This document shows positions 11,758 to 22,600 of a stretch of DNA of 64,000 bases, one piece after another. Location of the stretch: the NCBI GenBank assembly GCA_025175895.1, contig CM045990.1:43148658-43212657 (forward strand), read 5' to 3'. Origin of the DNA: Wurfbainia villosa. Its lineage: Eukaryota; Streptophyta; Magnoliopsida; Zingiberales; Zingiberaceae. The translations under genes and the position numbers were made by a program. The notes under the pieces were generated by a model. That model saw only the letters and a list, made by a program, of their open reading frames with translations, did no database searches and was not told where the DNA came from. Each line of letters opens with the position of its first letter. The stretch's first letter is position 1.

Positions 11758-12341
11758 CTACACGCAAGGTAGTTGGATCGGATATTGGATTTATTAAAAA
11801 TTGGTTGAAAATTTATTAACCTAAATCATCTCACCCATGTCTACATGATCAAACATGTTAATCCTATATGTTCTTGTGAGATGACTTCCAATTTTAGTTG
11901 AATTAAATTTAATGACTTAAACACTTGTCAACCTTGCGTTAGATTCGGATTTGACCTTAGGTTCATCAAGTCACCTTTTCAAGATCATGGCTTCCAGGTC
12001 GTGGCGAGGAACAGAGGTCTTCTTTGATCGGAACAACGACCACTTCCTTAGACAAAGCCATTTTCAAGAAAATAGAGATTTGACTCACCTAATACCACTT
12101 CCTGGTCTAACTAGTCTAGGATACGGCGAGGTAGTTTCATCTAGTTCCCTTCGGTCAAGTGCACCGAACTAGATACGTCTTATCTAGCCCGAATACACAA
12201 GACTCCGCTTTCCTAGCATACTATCATCTCGCCGCGTCCTGGTACTATGTTATCAAGTATTGACGAGTTATAGTCCTATCTAACCATTCTAAAAAGAAAA
12301 ATAAAAACCTAAGCATACAATTTCTAAGTTAAAACACAAAC
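11758..12341 (-). other. Sire-A: 584-bp non-coding interval between gag and protease
   Basis: No frame is open across this stretch, although gag lies upstream in one frame and protease downstream in another. It begins with a GT dinucleotide (minus strand, 12341) and ends with TGTAG at 11758, so removal as an intron would join gag to protease in one frame. The donor context is weak. Alternatives are a spacer requiring separate translation or an old insertion. It holds the second CATCTCAC/GTGAGATG module. Confidence 0.5.
11827..11883 (-). repeat. CATCTCAC/GTGAGATG-bounded module, copy 2
   Basis: Arms at 11827-11834 and 11876-11883 are perfect inverted 8-mers. The enclosed 41 bases resemble the module at 8495-8556 of the same element (shared ATAGGATTAA-like core and TGT-rich part). 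Confidence 0.7.
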
Positions 12342-13961
12342 AAATTTCGTACTAGCTCCCCCTGGACCGTTGAATCGATTCGGTCTCTCCACATAGTGGA
12401 TTTGGTCCTTGGGAACCCAGTACTGGTTTGATCCTAAGTTTGAAATCAAGGTGGTCTTAGGGACCCATGCTTGGACACGTTTTTTATGTCTACTTACGAT
12501 TGACATATACGACTTATTAGTCGTGTTTGAGCTAAACCCTAGCCCGACCTTGTTGTACACGGCCCTTTGCGATCCAAGTAGGAGGTCAAGTCCTTTGGAT
12601 CCCAAAGTAAACCTTTCCAACGTATTCCTAAGATCTTCGACTTGACTCTCCAAGAGTGAGTTTTCAACTTCGAGTTTTTCAACCCGAGTTGAGTCCTTCT
12701 CTTGAACTCGACTAGTCGAAGAGGTTAGGGAGACCTCATGTTTGAGGAGTTTAACTTCCTCAATCAGGGTCTCGACCTTTGACTCGGACTTAGATAACTT
12801 TCTATTTAAAAACTTAATTGCACTATAAAGTGTAGTAATAAGAGACCGACTTACCTTGAGTGTATCTTTTGAACCGGATGCGTATCCGTGGCTCGTCTTG
12901 AATAGTGTTTCGCAGTCCGACTGGTCTTCGGTTTCCGATTCAAGTTCCGGTTCCGACTCCGTCTCTGATTCCACCGGTTTATCCATGAGGACTCGATCGT
13001 TATCTTCTTCCTCGGAAGCTTCTTCCCAAGTAGCGTTAAGTGCCTTTTTGTATTTTGGTGTCTTGCTCTTGAGTTTTGGGCATTCGGACTTAATGTGTCC
13101 AAACCTGTTGCATTCATAACATCTTATGTTTGAACTTTTAGGCTTACCTTCGTTGGGTCGATTGACGGCTCATTTTCGGTCCTTGACTATCCTCCGAACT
13201 AGGTTGACTAGTTCGGCCTCCATTTCCGAGTCGACCTCCGAATCGGACTCATCCTCTTCTTCCTTCAGAGGTGGCTTGCTAGCGGTTTTCTTCTTTGAAC
13301 CTGCAAATAATGCTATACCTTTCTCAGGTTCCGAATTAGACTGCTCATGAAGTTCAAAATCAGAAAAAAGTTCATCTAATCTAAGTTTAGAAAGATCCTT
13401 GGAGACCTTGTAGGCATCGACCATGGATGCCCACAAGGTAGTCCTTGGAAAGGAGTTTAGGACATACCTTATAAGATTGCGGTTTTCGACCTTTTGCCCG
13501 ATTGCGTGTAGATTGTTGACGATGTCCTGGACTCGGGCGTGAAGTTGCGTCGCAGACTCGTGTTCCTGCATTTTTAGGTTATATAGTTTATTGAATAGAA
13601 GATCACGCTTACATACCTTGGCTTCATCGGTCCCTTCGTGTAGCTCCACTAGCTTTGTCCAAAGGTCCTTTGCGCTGATGAAGGGGCCGACGCGATTTAA
13701 CTCCTCCTTGGACAAGCCGCATTGGAGGATTTGCGTTGCCTTGGCGTCGGCTTCGACTTGTCATTTTGTCGCAATGGTCCATTGATCATAATCCAAGGAG
13801 TCACCCACTTCATTAGTCGGAAGTGTGAAACCCGTTTGGATTATGATCCACATCTCAATTTGGGTTTTGAGAAAGCATTCCATCCGACCCTTCCAATAAC
13901 GGAAGTCATCTCCGTTGTAAAACGGAGGTCGGACGGTGCTAAAACCCTCGAGATGGGCCAT
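12324..13961 (-). pseudogene. Sire-A: gag
   Basis: The start is taken as the ATG at 13961, reading MAHLEGFSTVRPPFYNG, a usual start for Sirevirus Gag (DUF4219/UBN2-type capsid). One frame spans 546 codons with only two TGA stops (13761-13763 and 13170-13172). It includes the capsid helices (residues about 80-230), an acidic stretch, a CCHC zinc knuckle CYECNRFGHIKSEC (near 13120-13080), a Ser/Glu-rich region and a coiled-coil segment (VETLIEEVKLLKHEV). Gag forms the particle and binds RNA through the knuckle. With two stops this copy would give only a short N-terminal fragment. Confidence 0.9.
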
Positions 13962-14155
13962 TAGAACAAAAGAAACAAGTAGACAAAAAACTAGCAATGA
14001 CAAAAACACACAAGAAAGTACCAAGACTCGCGTCTTGGATTAGTAGTGCGGTAGAAAAACTAAGCGAACGAATTAAATTCGAAATAAACAGAAAAAAAGA
14101 AAAAAAAATCTGTGAAAATGCTAGATTGGTGGTTTCACCAAATCTTAGCACCCCC

Positions 14156-14168
14156 GGCTCTGATACCA
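14156..14168 (-). promoter_or_regulatory. Sire-A: primer-binding site
   Basis: Minus strand reads TGGTATCAGAGCC, complementary to the 3' end of plant initiator-Met tRNA, two bases inside the 5' LTR. The identical context occurs in Sire-F at 48392-48404. Confidence 0.9.
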
Positions 14169-14170
14169 AT

Positions 14171-15275
14171 TGTTGGATCGAAGCGGATCTCTAGAGGGGG
14201 GGTGAATAGCGATAAAACTTTTTTTTTCGAGTTCGTATCAAAAATCGAGTAGATAATTAATTGCAGCGGAAATGTAAATGTAAAGTAAAAAGAGACAAAG
14301 GAGTTTTACTTGGTTCGTAGCCTTCGGCTACTACTCCAAGGCCCTAGCGGTCCTCGACCACGTACGGAGGGCAAAAATACTAAAGAACTCCTCCCCGTTA
14401 GAGGTAGGAGTTTAATCGATACAAGTAAAGCACAAAGCTTGAGGTAGAGGGACACTCCCCCTCTCCTCGTTATGATAAAACCTCCGAAAATGAAAGTACT
14501 AAACTGAAATAAAACTCTAACCGACATAATAAAATGAAAACAAATAAACCTAGACGTCGGAGAAGAAGCACTTCGTTGTCGGAGAAGTTGTAGCTTTGTG
14601 GAGGCTTTTGGAAGCTTAGAATTGATGATGAAACCCTAGGTTTGGCCCTCCTTTTATAGCCTTTAAGCCCCTTTTTGAGAGGAACCCTAGCCAATCACAA
14701 TTGAGCACCAATCTCCTTGAAATGGGGTGATAAGCCTTGACTCCTCGAAGCTGATCATTGACCATCAGTCGACTGATGGCCATCATCGATCGATGGCGAT
14801 GGCATCGATCAGTGTTGACCTCGGCGGTCATTTTGCGGCCAAGTCCTCCAAGTTGGCAGTCAACTAATGCTAGCTGCAAGACAAAGTTAGCTCAAAGAAA
14901 ACATTATTTCGACGGCCTTCGACCGTCCGATCTCGACCTAGACCATCGATGGGATGTCTTTGGTCGGATCTACGCTTAAGACCATCCTCGTAAGGAGGAT
15001 ACGACCTCACTTACGCTCGCACACACGAGCTTACCTCGATACTTACCATGTTGCTTTTGCTTCCGGCCTTCCACTCGACTCCTTCGGCTCCCTCCGAAGT
15101 CACTCGAGTGTCGCCCGACCACCCGGCTTCCTCCGGGTGTCGCTAGCCTTCAACTCCAGCTTTAGCAATCTTCTGTACACTCGATTCAGCTCGTGAGATA
15201 ACGACATGAGCTTAACTTTGTATTGTTTGCTATAATCAAAACTCAGGTTCGACTTAGGTGCCTACTGCACCAACA
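14171..15275 (-). mobile_element. Sire-A: 5' LTR
   Basis: Right-hand LTR on the plus strand, 5' LTR of the minus-strand element. It is almost identical to 6686-7778 outside the patch at about 14774-14871. The CCCTC duplication follows directly at 15276-15280. Confidence 0.93.
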
Positions 15276-15280
15276 CCCTC

Positions 15281-16172
15281 CACCTCGTACAACCACTAAC
15301 ATTGAAGTATTGCTCGGAGAGGGGATGGGAGGGCGAGTACATCAGAACACTCTGCCATTAACCCAGAATCGACGAGAGGAACAGGGCGAAAGTCGGTCGA
15401 CTAGGGCTCTGGAGGTCTATGAGCCCAGCCCTTTTACCATGGACATCCTTTCTGAAATCCCGCCATCATACTTCCGGAATCCTCAAGTAGACAAGTACGA
15501 CGACACAACAGATCCGGAAGAACATCTATCATAATTTTCTAGAGCGGTCTCGCTCCACTGCTATACCGACGCCCTCAAGTGCCGAGTCTTCCGAACCACC
15601 TTAACCGGTTCGGCATAAAAATGGTTCAACACCCTGCCCCCGGGGTCTATCACTTATTTTGCTGATTTTCAGGGGATGTTCCACCAAGAATTCGCCAGGT
15701 GCAAGGCGTACAAGCACGATGCCTATATTCTGCTGCACATTACGCAAGGGCCCTCAGAATCACTCAGAAGGTATCTTCATCGGTTCACCTCCACCGCCAG
15801 AAGCATCCCTTCCGCGAGGTCGGATGCTTTCAGAGTAGCCATCCTGCACGGGCTGAGGGAGGGCCCCTTCCTCAGTTCCCTTTTGAGAAAGCTCGCTAAT
15901 AGCTACGAGGAGCTGCTAAGTCATGCATAAAAATACATCAACGAGGAAGAAGGGTTGAAAGTGCGGAGGGCCGAACGAGCTTCCGCAACAGTCCCTGCCG
16001 AAAGAAATCGCCCCGCCGCCCCTCAAGCGCCTCCTCGGTGGGGATATACGCGACCTCTTTTACTGGAGGCTCTCAGACCTCGGTTATTGCTATAGGGCAC
16101 TCGCCCACGCATCCATTGCAAATCATGGCTACCGATGCAGTTCCTCCCGCGAGGACTTGAAAGGAGCGGGAG
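15281..16172 (+). pseudogene. Tat-G: gag, second fragment
   Basis: The gag frame resumes here in phase with 6571-6685. A retrotransposon-gag-type capsid is recognisable (MDILSEIPPSYF, then DPEEHLS, KWFNTLPPGSI, FHQEFARCKAYK, ESLRRYLHRF). In-frame stops lie near 15532, 15616 and 15928, and a frameshift lies between about 16030 and 16170, after which the next frame takes over. The capsid would form the particle; this copy is broken. Confidence 0.85.
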
Positions 16173-17345
16173 ATGGAATTCTATGACCAGCAAGGTCTAT
16201 TGCAACGGCCCACGAGGTACAGGGGAATACCTTGTAATCCTCCCACCCCATTCTTCTGCCAATACCACATGGAGTACGACCATGCTAGCGGCCGATGTTT
16301 CAAATTGCAAGAGGAATTGGAGCGCCTCCGAGCCGCTTACCCACAACTGCGGCCTCAGACTGGAGGATCGGCACGGCGAGGTCCACAACCCAATGTGGCT
16401 TGTCCAGAGCCATATAACCAACCACCGCAAGTTACTTTCCCTCCAAACCCCCAAACTTCATCCCAGGAGGCTATTTCTCAAGGAGGCCCATTGGGTGAGG
16501 GTCCATCATTTGATCCAAATAACGCCCCCACACGGGGGGTTATACACGTCATTGCAGGAGGACCCACTGACAGAGACTCCAATCGAGCGCGGAAGTCATA
16601 CACTCGCCTCATGGAAAGCCTGGTCATCGTCACCAACCAGACTGTCCAAACTGCGTCGTCGGTCTCGTTCGGGCCGAAAGATCTCCGAGGCGTCCTGCTG
16701 CCCCACACGGATGCCTTGGTGATCCGTATTTCCCTAGCCAACTACGAAGTGGCCAGGGTATTAGTTGATTCAGGAAGATCTGTCAACATCCTCTTCCAGG
16801 AAGCCTTTGGATAGATGCAGCTGGGAAACGCCCAGCTAGAAGATGTGGCCACACCCCTATTCGGGTTTATGGGACATGTGGTCCACCCTATAGGGCAGAT
16901 TTCATTGCCCTTGACTCTGAGCACAAAGCCCAGTCAAAAAACCAATATAGTTCCTTTCCTCATTGTGGACGCTCCGTCCACTTATAATGCAATTCTTGGT
17001 CGTCCCTTTCTTTCCATTTTTCAGGTGGTGGCTTCTCCGTACCACCAGAAGGTGAAATTCCCAGTCGGACAGTTGGTGGGAGAAGTCCAAGGCGAGCAGA
17101 AAGCCGCTAGGAGCTGTTATGTGCAAATGGTCCAGGATGATCAGAAAAAGGCCCGAACCGATGACCTCAAAGGGAAGGCCATCATAATTTCTGATGTCTA
17201 CATCCTGGAAGAATCTCCTCCCAAGGCGGGCAAGATAGAGGAAGGAGAGCTGGTGGAGATAGCTCTCGGAAAGGCCACGCGGGTGGCACAGCAGCTGGAG
17301 GCCAAGGAGGAGTTAGTGGCCTGTCTGAAGAAGCATGCCCTAAAG
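16173..17345 (+). pseudogene. Tat-G: gag C-terminus and aspartic protease
   Basis: The open stretch has the Tat-type zinc motif CQYHMEYDHASGRC (residues about 29-42), a long Pro/Gly-rich linker, and the protease site VLVDSGRSVNILF, where Gypsy proteases usually have DTGSS or DSGSS. A TAG at 16812-16814 splits the protease; the rest continues in the same frame with the flap and the second conserved element YNAILGRPFL. It ends with a linker towards RT (KKHA) where a deletion begins. The protease would mature the polyprotein. Confidence 0.85.
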
Positions 17346-20158
17346 ACTGCTACCCCTTGCCTCGCATTGATCAGTTGGTGGATTCTACAGTAGGATATGA
17401 AGTGGTGTCCTTAATGGATGTCTACCAGGGATATCATCAAATACCCTTGGCTAAAGAAGATCAGAAGAGGGTTAGTTTTGTAACGGCAGGAGGGTTATAT
17501 GCTTATGTGGTAATGCCCTTCGGTCTAAAAAATGTGGGGGCTACATACCAACGTCTCATGGATAAGATCTTCGCAGAACAAAAATGGAAAAATGTGGAAG
17601 TTTATGTGGACGATATCCTAGTCAAGTCAAAAACCACTCAGGATTTGGTTAAGGATCTAAATGAAACTTTCGCTACATTGAGATGGTATAATATGAAGCT
17701 GAACCCTAAAAAATATCTGTTCGGGGTGAAGAGCGAAAAGTTCTTGGGATATATAGTAACTGAGAAGGGACTACAGGCTAACCCAGAGAAGGTGCAGGCA
17801 TTATGCAATATGAAGTCACCCATTAATTTGTGAGAGACTCAAAAGCTAGTGGGGAAGATTGTTTCCCTATCTCGATTTATAGCTAGGTCGGCAGACAAGG
17901 GGCTACCTTTTTTCAAGATTTTGCGTAAAGCTATCAAATTTCAATGGGATGATCAATGCGAGCAGGCTTTCCAAAAGCTGAAAAAGTATCTAGCTGGACT
18001 TCCATTATTAGCCAAACCTATGGCAGGAGAGCCATTGTGGATGTATTTAGCCGTCTCAGAAGGAGTTATAAGCTCAGTATTGTTGAAGCAAGAAGGTTCT
18101 CATCAACAGCCTATTTATTATACCAGTCATATCCTGAAAGGAGCTGAATCTTGTTACACTGAGTTGGAGAAATTGGCATATATCTTAGTCTTGATAGCCC
18201 GCAAACTGAGACCATACTTTTTAGCTCATCTTATTAATGTGCTGACTCACAGTGAATTAGGCAAGGTGGTTACCAAGCCCAATTTTTTTGGAAGATTGGC
18301 TAAATGGGTGGTGGAATTAAGTGAGTATGATATTCGCTACCAACCCCGAACCGCTATCAAGGCTTAGGCTCTTGCTGATTTTCTGGCTGAAGTACCTGTT
18401 GGTTCGGAAAATAGCTCGCCGACAAAAGAAGAGGGGGCAAATGCATGGAATGTATTTGTGGATGGCTCTTCGGGATCCACAGGTAGCGGAGTTGGAGTCT
18501 TGTTAATATCCCCTGAGAAAGAGGAGACGTGCATAGCCGTGCGCCTGGGATATCGGGCATCTAATAACGAATCAGAGTATGAAGCTATTCTAGCGGGGTT
18601 ACAGGCTGCCAAAGCTGTAGAAGCCACCTCAATTATAATCCACTCGGATTCCCAGTTGGCGGTATCACAATTGCAAGGCTCTTTCACGGTTCGAGAAGAA
18701 AGATTGCAAAAATACTTGAAGGCTTTTGAGAAAGAAAAGGCTCATTTTCGTCAAGTCATTTTGAAGCAGATTCCGAGAGAGAACAATGGGAAGGCAGATG
18801 AATTGGCTCGGTTGGTTAGCGCGATGGAAGGGGTGAAGCCCCTTGAAACGGTCTGTGTGGAGGTCCCTGCTTCTCTGATGATATGCAATGTGGAGGAGGT
18901 CGTGCCCGAACCAGATCCGATCCTTGATTGGAGGACTGACATCACAGCTTATCTACAACATGGAAAGGTCCCGAAAGAAAAAGGGGTGGCATCTATTTTG
19001 ATGAGCAGAGTCAAACGATTCACCCTCTTAAATGGAGACTTATACAAAACATCTTTTGGACGACCCCTGTTGAAGTGTTTGGGAAAGGAGGATGTTGAAT
19101 GGGAACTTCGGGATATCCACGAAGGTTGTTGCAATAATCATTTGGGAGGGAGAGCTTTGGCGAGGAAGGCCTTGTTACCGGGATACTTTTGGCCCACCCT
19201 CCAACCAGATGCAGCTCATATAGTGCAAACCTGCTCAGCCTGTCAAAAGCATAGTAACCGGTCCGAACGACCGACTGAATTAATGAAAGTTGTTGTTGCT
19301 TCATGTCCTTTTGATCAGTGGGGGATAAATATAGTGGATCCTATGCCTGTGGCGCCATTGCAGAAAAAATTCTTATTGGTGGTTGTGGATTATTTCTCCA
19401 AGTGGGTGGAAGCAGAGCCTCTTGCCAAAATTACTGAAAATGTTGTAGTACAATTCCTGTGGAAGAATATTGTCTACCGTTACGGTATTCCCCGAAGGTT
19501 GATTAGTGATAACGGTCGACAGTTTCAGGGCAAGAAAATCAAAGAATGGTGTCAAAGTCTTAATATCCAACAGGCATTTACTTCGGTAGCTCATCCCCAA
19601 GCTAACGGGCAAGTCGAAGTCACTAATAGAATTATTATTCAAGGATTAAAGACTAAATTGGGAGCTCAGAGAGGAAATTGGGTGGAAGAATTGCCCGGAA
19701 TCTTGTGGGCCTATCGAACCACACCGAAAACTACAACAGGCGAAACCCCCTTCAGCTTAGTATATGAGATAGAGGCCGTTATTCCGGTGGAAGCCCTTCT
19801 AAGTAGCGCCCGAGTGGAAGTTTATGAGCCAGAGCATAACCAAATTATTCGGAGCACTGAGTTGGACTTGGTGGAAGAAAAGAGGGAAATGGCACGGAGG
19901 CGAGCAGAATTTTACAAGCGGAGGGTGCAGCAAGTCTTTAACAAAAAGGTGATGCCTCGAAGGTTTCAAGAGGGGGATTTGGTTCTGCGCAAAGTTAATC
20001 TCGCTGGGGATCCGAAAAAGTTAGCTCTGAACTGGGAGGGGCCCTATAAATTGACGCATCGCGTAGCAGGATCAACGTATTATCTTAAGGATGACCAAGG
20101 CAAGGAATTTCCTCGACCCTGGAATGCTATCCACTTGAATCATTTTTATACTGTATAA
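17346..20158 (+). pseudogene. Tat-G: reverse transcriptase, two RNase H domains and integrase
   Basis: One frame with only two stops (17831-17833 TGA, 18365-18367 TAG). RT starts abruptly at CPKDCYPLPRIDQL; the usual preceding 100 or so residues are missing. The catalytic YVDDILVKS is near 17603-17630. A first RNase H region (17900-18360) is followed by a second with FVDGSSGSTGSGVG, ESEYEAILAGL, SDSQLAVSQL and NGKADELARL, as in Tat elements. Integrase has a HHCC module (19117-19250), a core with GINIVDP, SDNGRQF and QVEVTN, and a C-terminal GPY-type module ending NHFYTV. In the first core motif the catalytic Asp of the usual GIDIVGP is Asn, so integration should be lost. Confidence 0.93.
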
Positions 20159-20397
20159 GGGGCGATGGATGAAAGAAAGGAGTTGGGGGTTCCTGGAGAA
20201 ATGTATTTGACAACTTGTTATATTGATTAGATGTATGGCGACCTCAGGTCTGATTGATGTATCATTTGCATCAAATACTATATTCCTTGAGACGATCTAT
20301 GAAAAGAAAAGAAGACAAAAAGGGAGTCATGTCTCGAAGCAATACATCAAGTTATAACTTAAACTGATCGGGAGGATAGCGTCGGAAGCCGGCTTCC
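20159..20397 (+). other. Tat-G: spacer after pol
   Basis: No supported reading frame on either strand between the pol stop and the end of the antisense region D. I see no repeat or RNA motif in it. Confidence 0.6.
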
Positions 20398-22215
20398 TAG
20401 TGCAAGGAGAGAGCAGGATGGTTCGCAGGGGGAAGTCCTTGGTCAGTGTACTGCTGAACTGCCTCATTAAACCCATCTTGATAGGTGGCACGCATTAGGA
20501 TGATCAACTGCTCTTGTCGGTTTGGATGGTCAGGACTTTGGTTCCGATGGAGCCTGTGACACTTCTCTTGTTGCTCCCGAAGGGCTCAGCGCATCTCACT
20601 ATAATGCTAGGATATTTCCATAATGGCGTCCACTAAGACCGAGATGTCATCTTCTCGGAAAGTTTGGTCCTGCTGAAGGAGATTAGTCATATCCATCATG
20701 TTCTGGCGTATTGAAGCTGAAATTCCCTCTACCGCCTCTGTGTAGGATCTGGTGCAGAAAAGATCATTGCCTAGTCTCTGGAGGGATGTTTCTTGCCTGC
20801 GTATACGGGCGTGAGCATGCGCCCTAGAAGTTATTAAGGAGGAGTTTTCTTGTACCTCCTTACATAGGCGGGTGTGGAGGTCCCCTATTTTGTCCTCCGC
20901 TCGCTAGTATTGAACCCGCAGGTTGGCGATGATATTGCTTCTCCCGAAGGAGTTCTGCTACCTGCTCTTGAAGGCTTATTAATTCTTGAGAAGGGGAAGT
21001 CTCTTTGTCAGACTACGTCGGCTGAACATCTCGTCGGATGGATAACAATTCTGTATGAGCCCGTTGTTGCTCTCGTAATGCCGCTATAATTTCGGCATCT
21101 TTTTTATGTTGGCAGCGAGCTTCTGTCAGCTGTTCCTGACACTGTTTCAGTTGCTGCGACAAGATAAGCTCTCGATTTTGAGCATCTATTTGATCCTCCC
21201 GTTGTTCCTGCTCCCATTTCATAGATTGAGCTCGATACTGCTAGAGGGAGCGATCCAATTCTTGATAATTGGTAAGGGCCTATAAGTCGTTTATCAAAAA
21301 GAAGTCATCCAATGAGGAAAGTCAAAGAATTCGATTTGAGAAATATACCAATTCTAGAGCATGGCACAGGCCTTCCATCCGGGGGACCAGTTCCTCTAAA
21401 TTTAAGATCTGAAGACCCCGGGGAGAAGAGGAAGAAGAAGGGATGGATGACACCAGGGGAAAAGGCTCACTCATGATGGGGGAAAGAAAGATGAAAAAAA
21501 GAGGTTGCGTTGGAGATTCAGAAGGGAAAGAAGAAGGAGCTCCTGTAAGGAAGGTCAAAGAGATAGGGGCCGAGAGAGGAGAAGCAGAGGGGGGTGGAAG
21601 ACTTAGTGTGGTTGGCTGTGAGACGAGTATAGAAGAATCTGTAGAAGGGGATTGGTCCAGTGAGGAGTTTGGGGAGGAAGATATAGAGAGCACTGGGATG
21701 GAAAACTCTTCGCTGGGAGGGTGAAAAGTAGAAGGACCCTGATCTGTGTTCAAAGGAGGCGAAAGGTCTTCTAAGTTATGGACAATGGGGGAAATCGACA
21801 ATGGGGGAATATCAACTATCATGGGTTCAGGTATGGGAGAATGCTCCGGTGGGAGAGAAGGATCGGATGCAGAAGCGTTTGCCGTCGATAGGCGTCGATG
21901 CACCACCTCTCTATGTTCATCTTCAAGTTGCGATGAGAGAGGGGGTGATTTCTGGATACCCAAGGCGTAAGGGGAAAATATGGGAGAGTTAGGGTTTATA
22001 AGTAACATTAGAGATGAGGATGGACTGGCTACCCTAGTCTCATCTAGAGCGGAGGGGACAAGGGTTTCAGGCGAAGGTGGAGGAGAAGGGAGAGATGAGA
22101 TAGGTGTGATAGTAATGGACGAAGGTAAGGGCGAAGTTGATGTTGGCGGCTGACCCTCACCCCGTTTGATTTGTGAGTAACGGCTTGCTATTTCTCGGTG
22201 GAAAAAGGAATACAT
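20398..22215 (-). pseudogene. Tat-G antisense ORF D: Ser/Pro-rich plus coiled-coil protein (decayed)
   Basis: On the minus strand an ATG at 22215 opens a 297-residue stretch rich in Ser, Pro and Leu. In the same frame after stops near 21322, 21286 and 21251 a coiled-coil follows (KWEQEQREDQIDAQNRELIL, heptad Leu/Gln/Glu pattern) to 21013 and beyond. After a frameshift near 20920 a helical region continues to about 20398, with a few further stops. A CT-rich stretch ending in TTCAG just upstream (22225-22240) looks like a splice acceptor, so an upstream exon is possible. Function unknown. Antisense ORFs downstream of pol are known from Tat elements. Plus-strand frames here are shadows. Confidence 0.6.
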
Positions 22216-22600
22216 TCTGCTCGCTGAAGAAAGAAGAAAAGAGCTGGAGTTAATGACTGGAGCACCGGAGGATGACGGTGGAAAGAAGAACGGACGAAGA
22301 AGAAGGAGGCGAAAAGGAAGAAGGAATGACGGTAACAGAAGAAAGGAAAGATGAAACGTCCCCTATAAAAGGAGGGGAAAATGGGCTTGCAGTGGCAATT
22401 AGGCTCCTAATTTATAAAAAGGGGGCCCTAAGAAGAAGAAAATTGATGATTTATTCCTCTGATGGCCCGTTATTTGTTAAAACCCTTGCTTTCAGATGAG
22501 GGTATTCATCTTCAAGATGGAGGAAGAAATAATAGTGGTACAAAGGCAAAACCGGAGGTCAAGTCAGCACACTCTTTATACAGAAGGCCTTGGTCGCTAC
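22216..22600. other. Tat-G: spacer between antisense ORF D and hairpin array
   Basis: Purine-rich on the plus strand (CT-rich on the minus strand, possible intron or 5' untranslated sequence of the antisense unit). No supported gene. Confidence 0.5.

Larger units (their letters stand above)
6686..15275 (-). mobile_element. Sire-A: Ty1/Copia Sirevirus-like element nested in Tat-G gag
   Basis: LTRs at 6686-7778 and 14171-15275, primer-binding site at 14156-14168, gag and pol in order on the minus strand, polypurine tracts beside the left LTR, and CCCTC directly outside both ends (6681-6685, 15276-15280). LTRs begin TGTTGGTGCAGTAGGCACC and end GATCCAACA in element orientation. The long Copia pol with a REF-type linker, the repeated polypurine tracts and the LTR ends fit the Sirevirus lineage. 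Two stops in gag and one frameshift plus stops in pol make it non-autonomous, but the decay is light and insertion was recent relative to Copia-M1 and Tat-G. Confidence 0.94.

Noticed and set aside
14157..14170. Fragment of a Met tRNA gene
   Set aside because: The match is limited to the primer-binding site length and lies exactly beside an LTR end.
21443..22499. Plus-strand open frames of 60-93 residues
   Set aside because: They are shadows of the purine-rich complement of antisense ORF D and show only Glu/Gly/Lys-rich composition.
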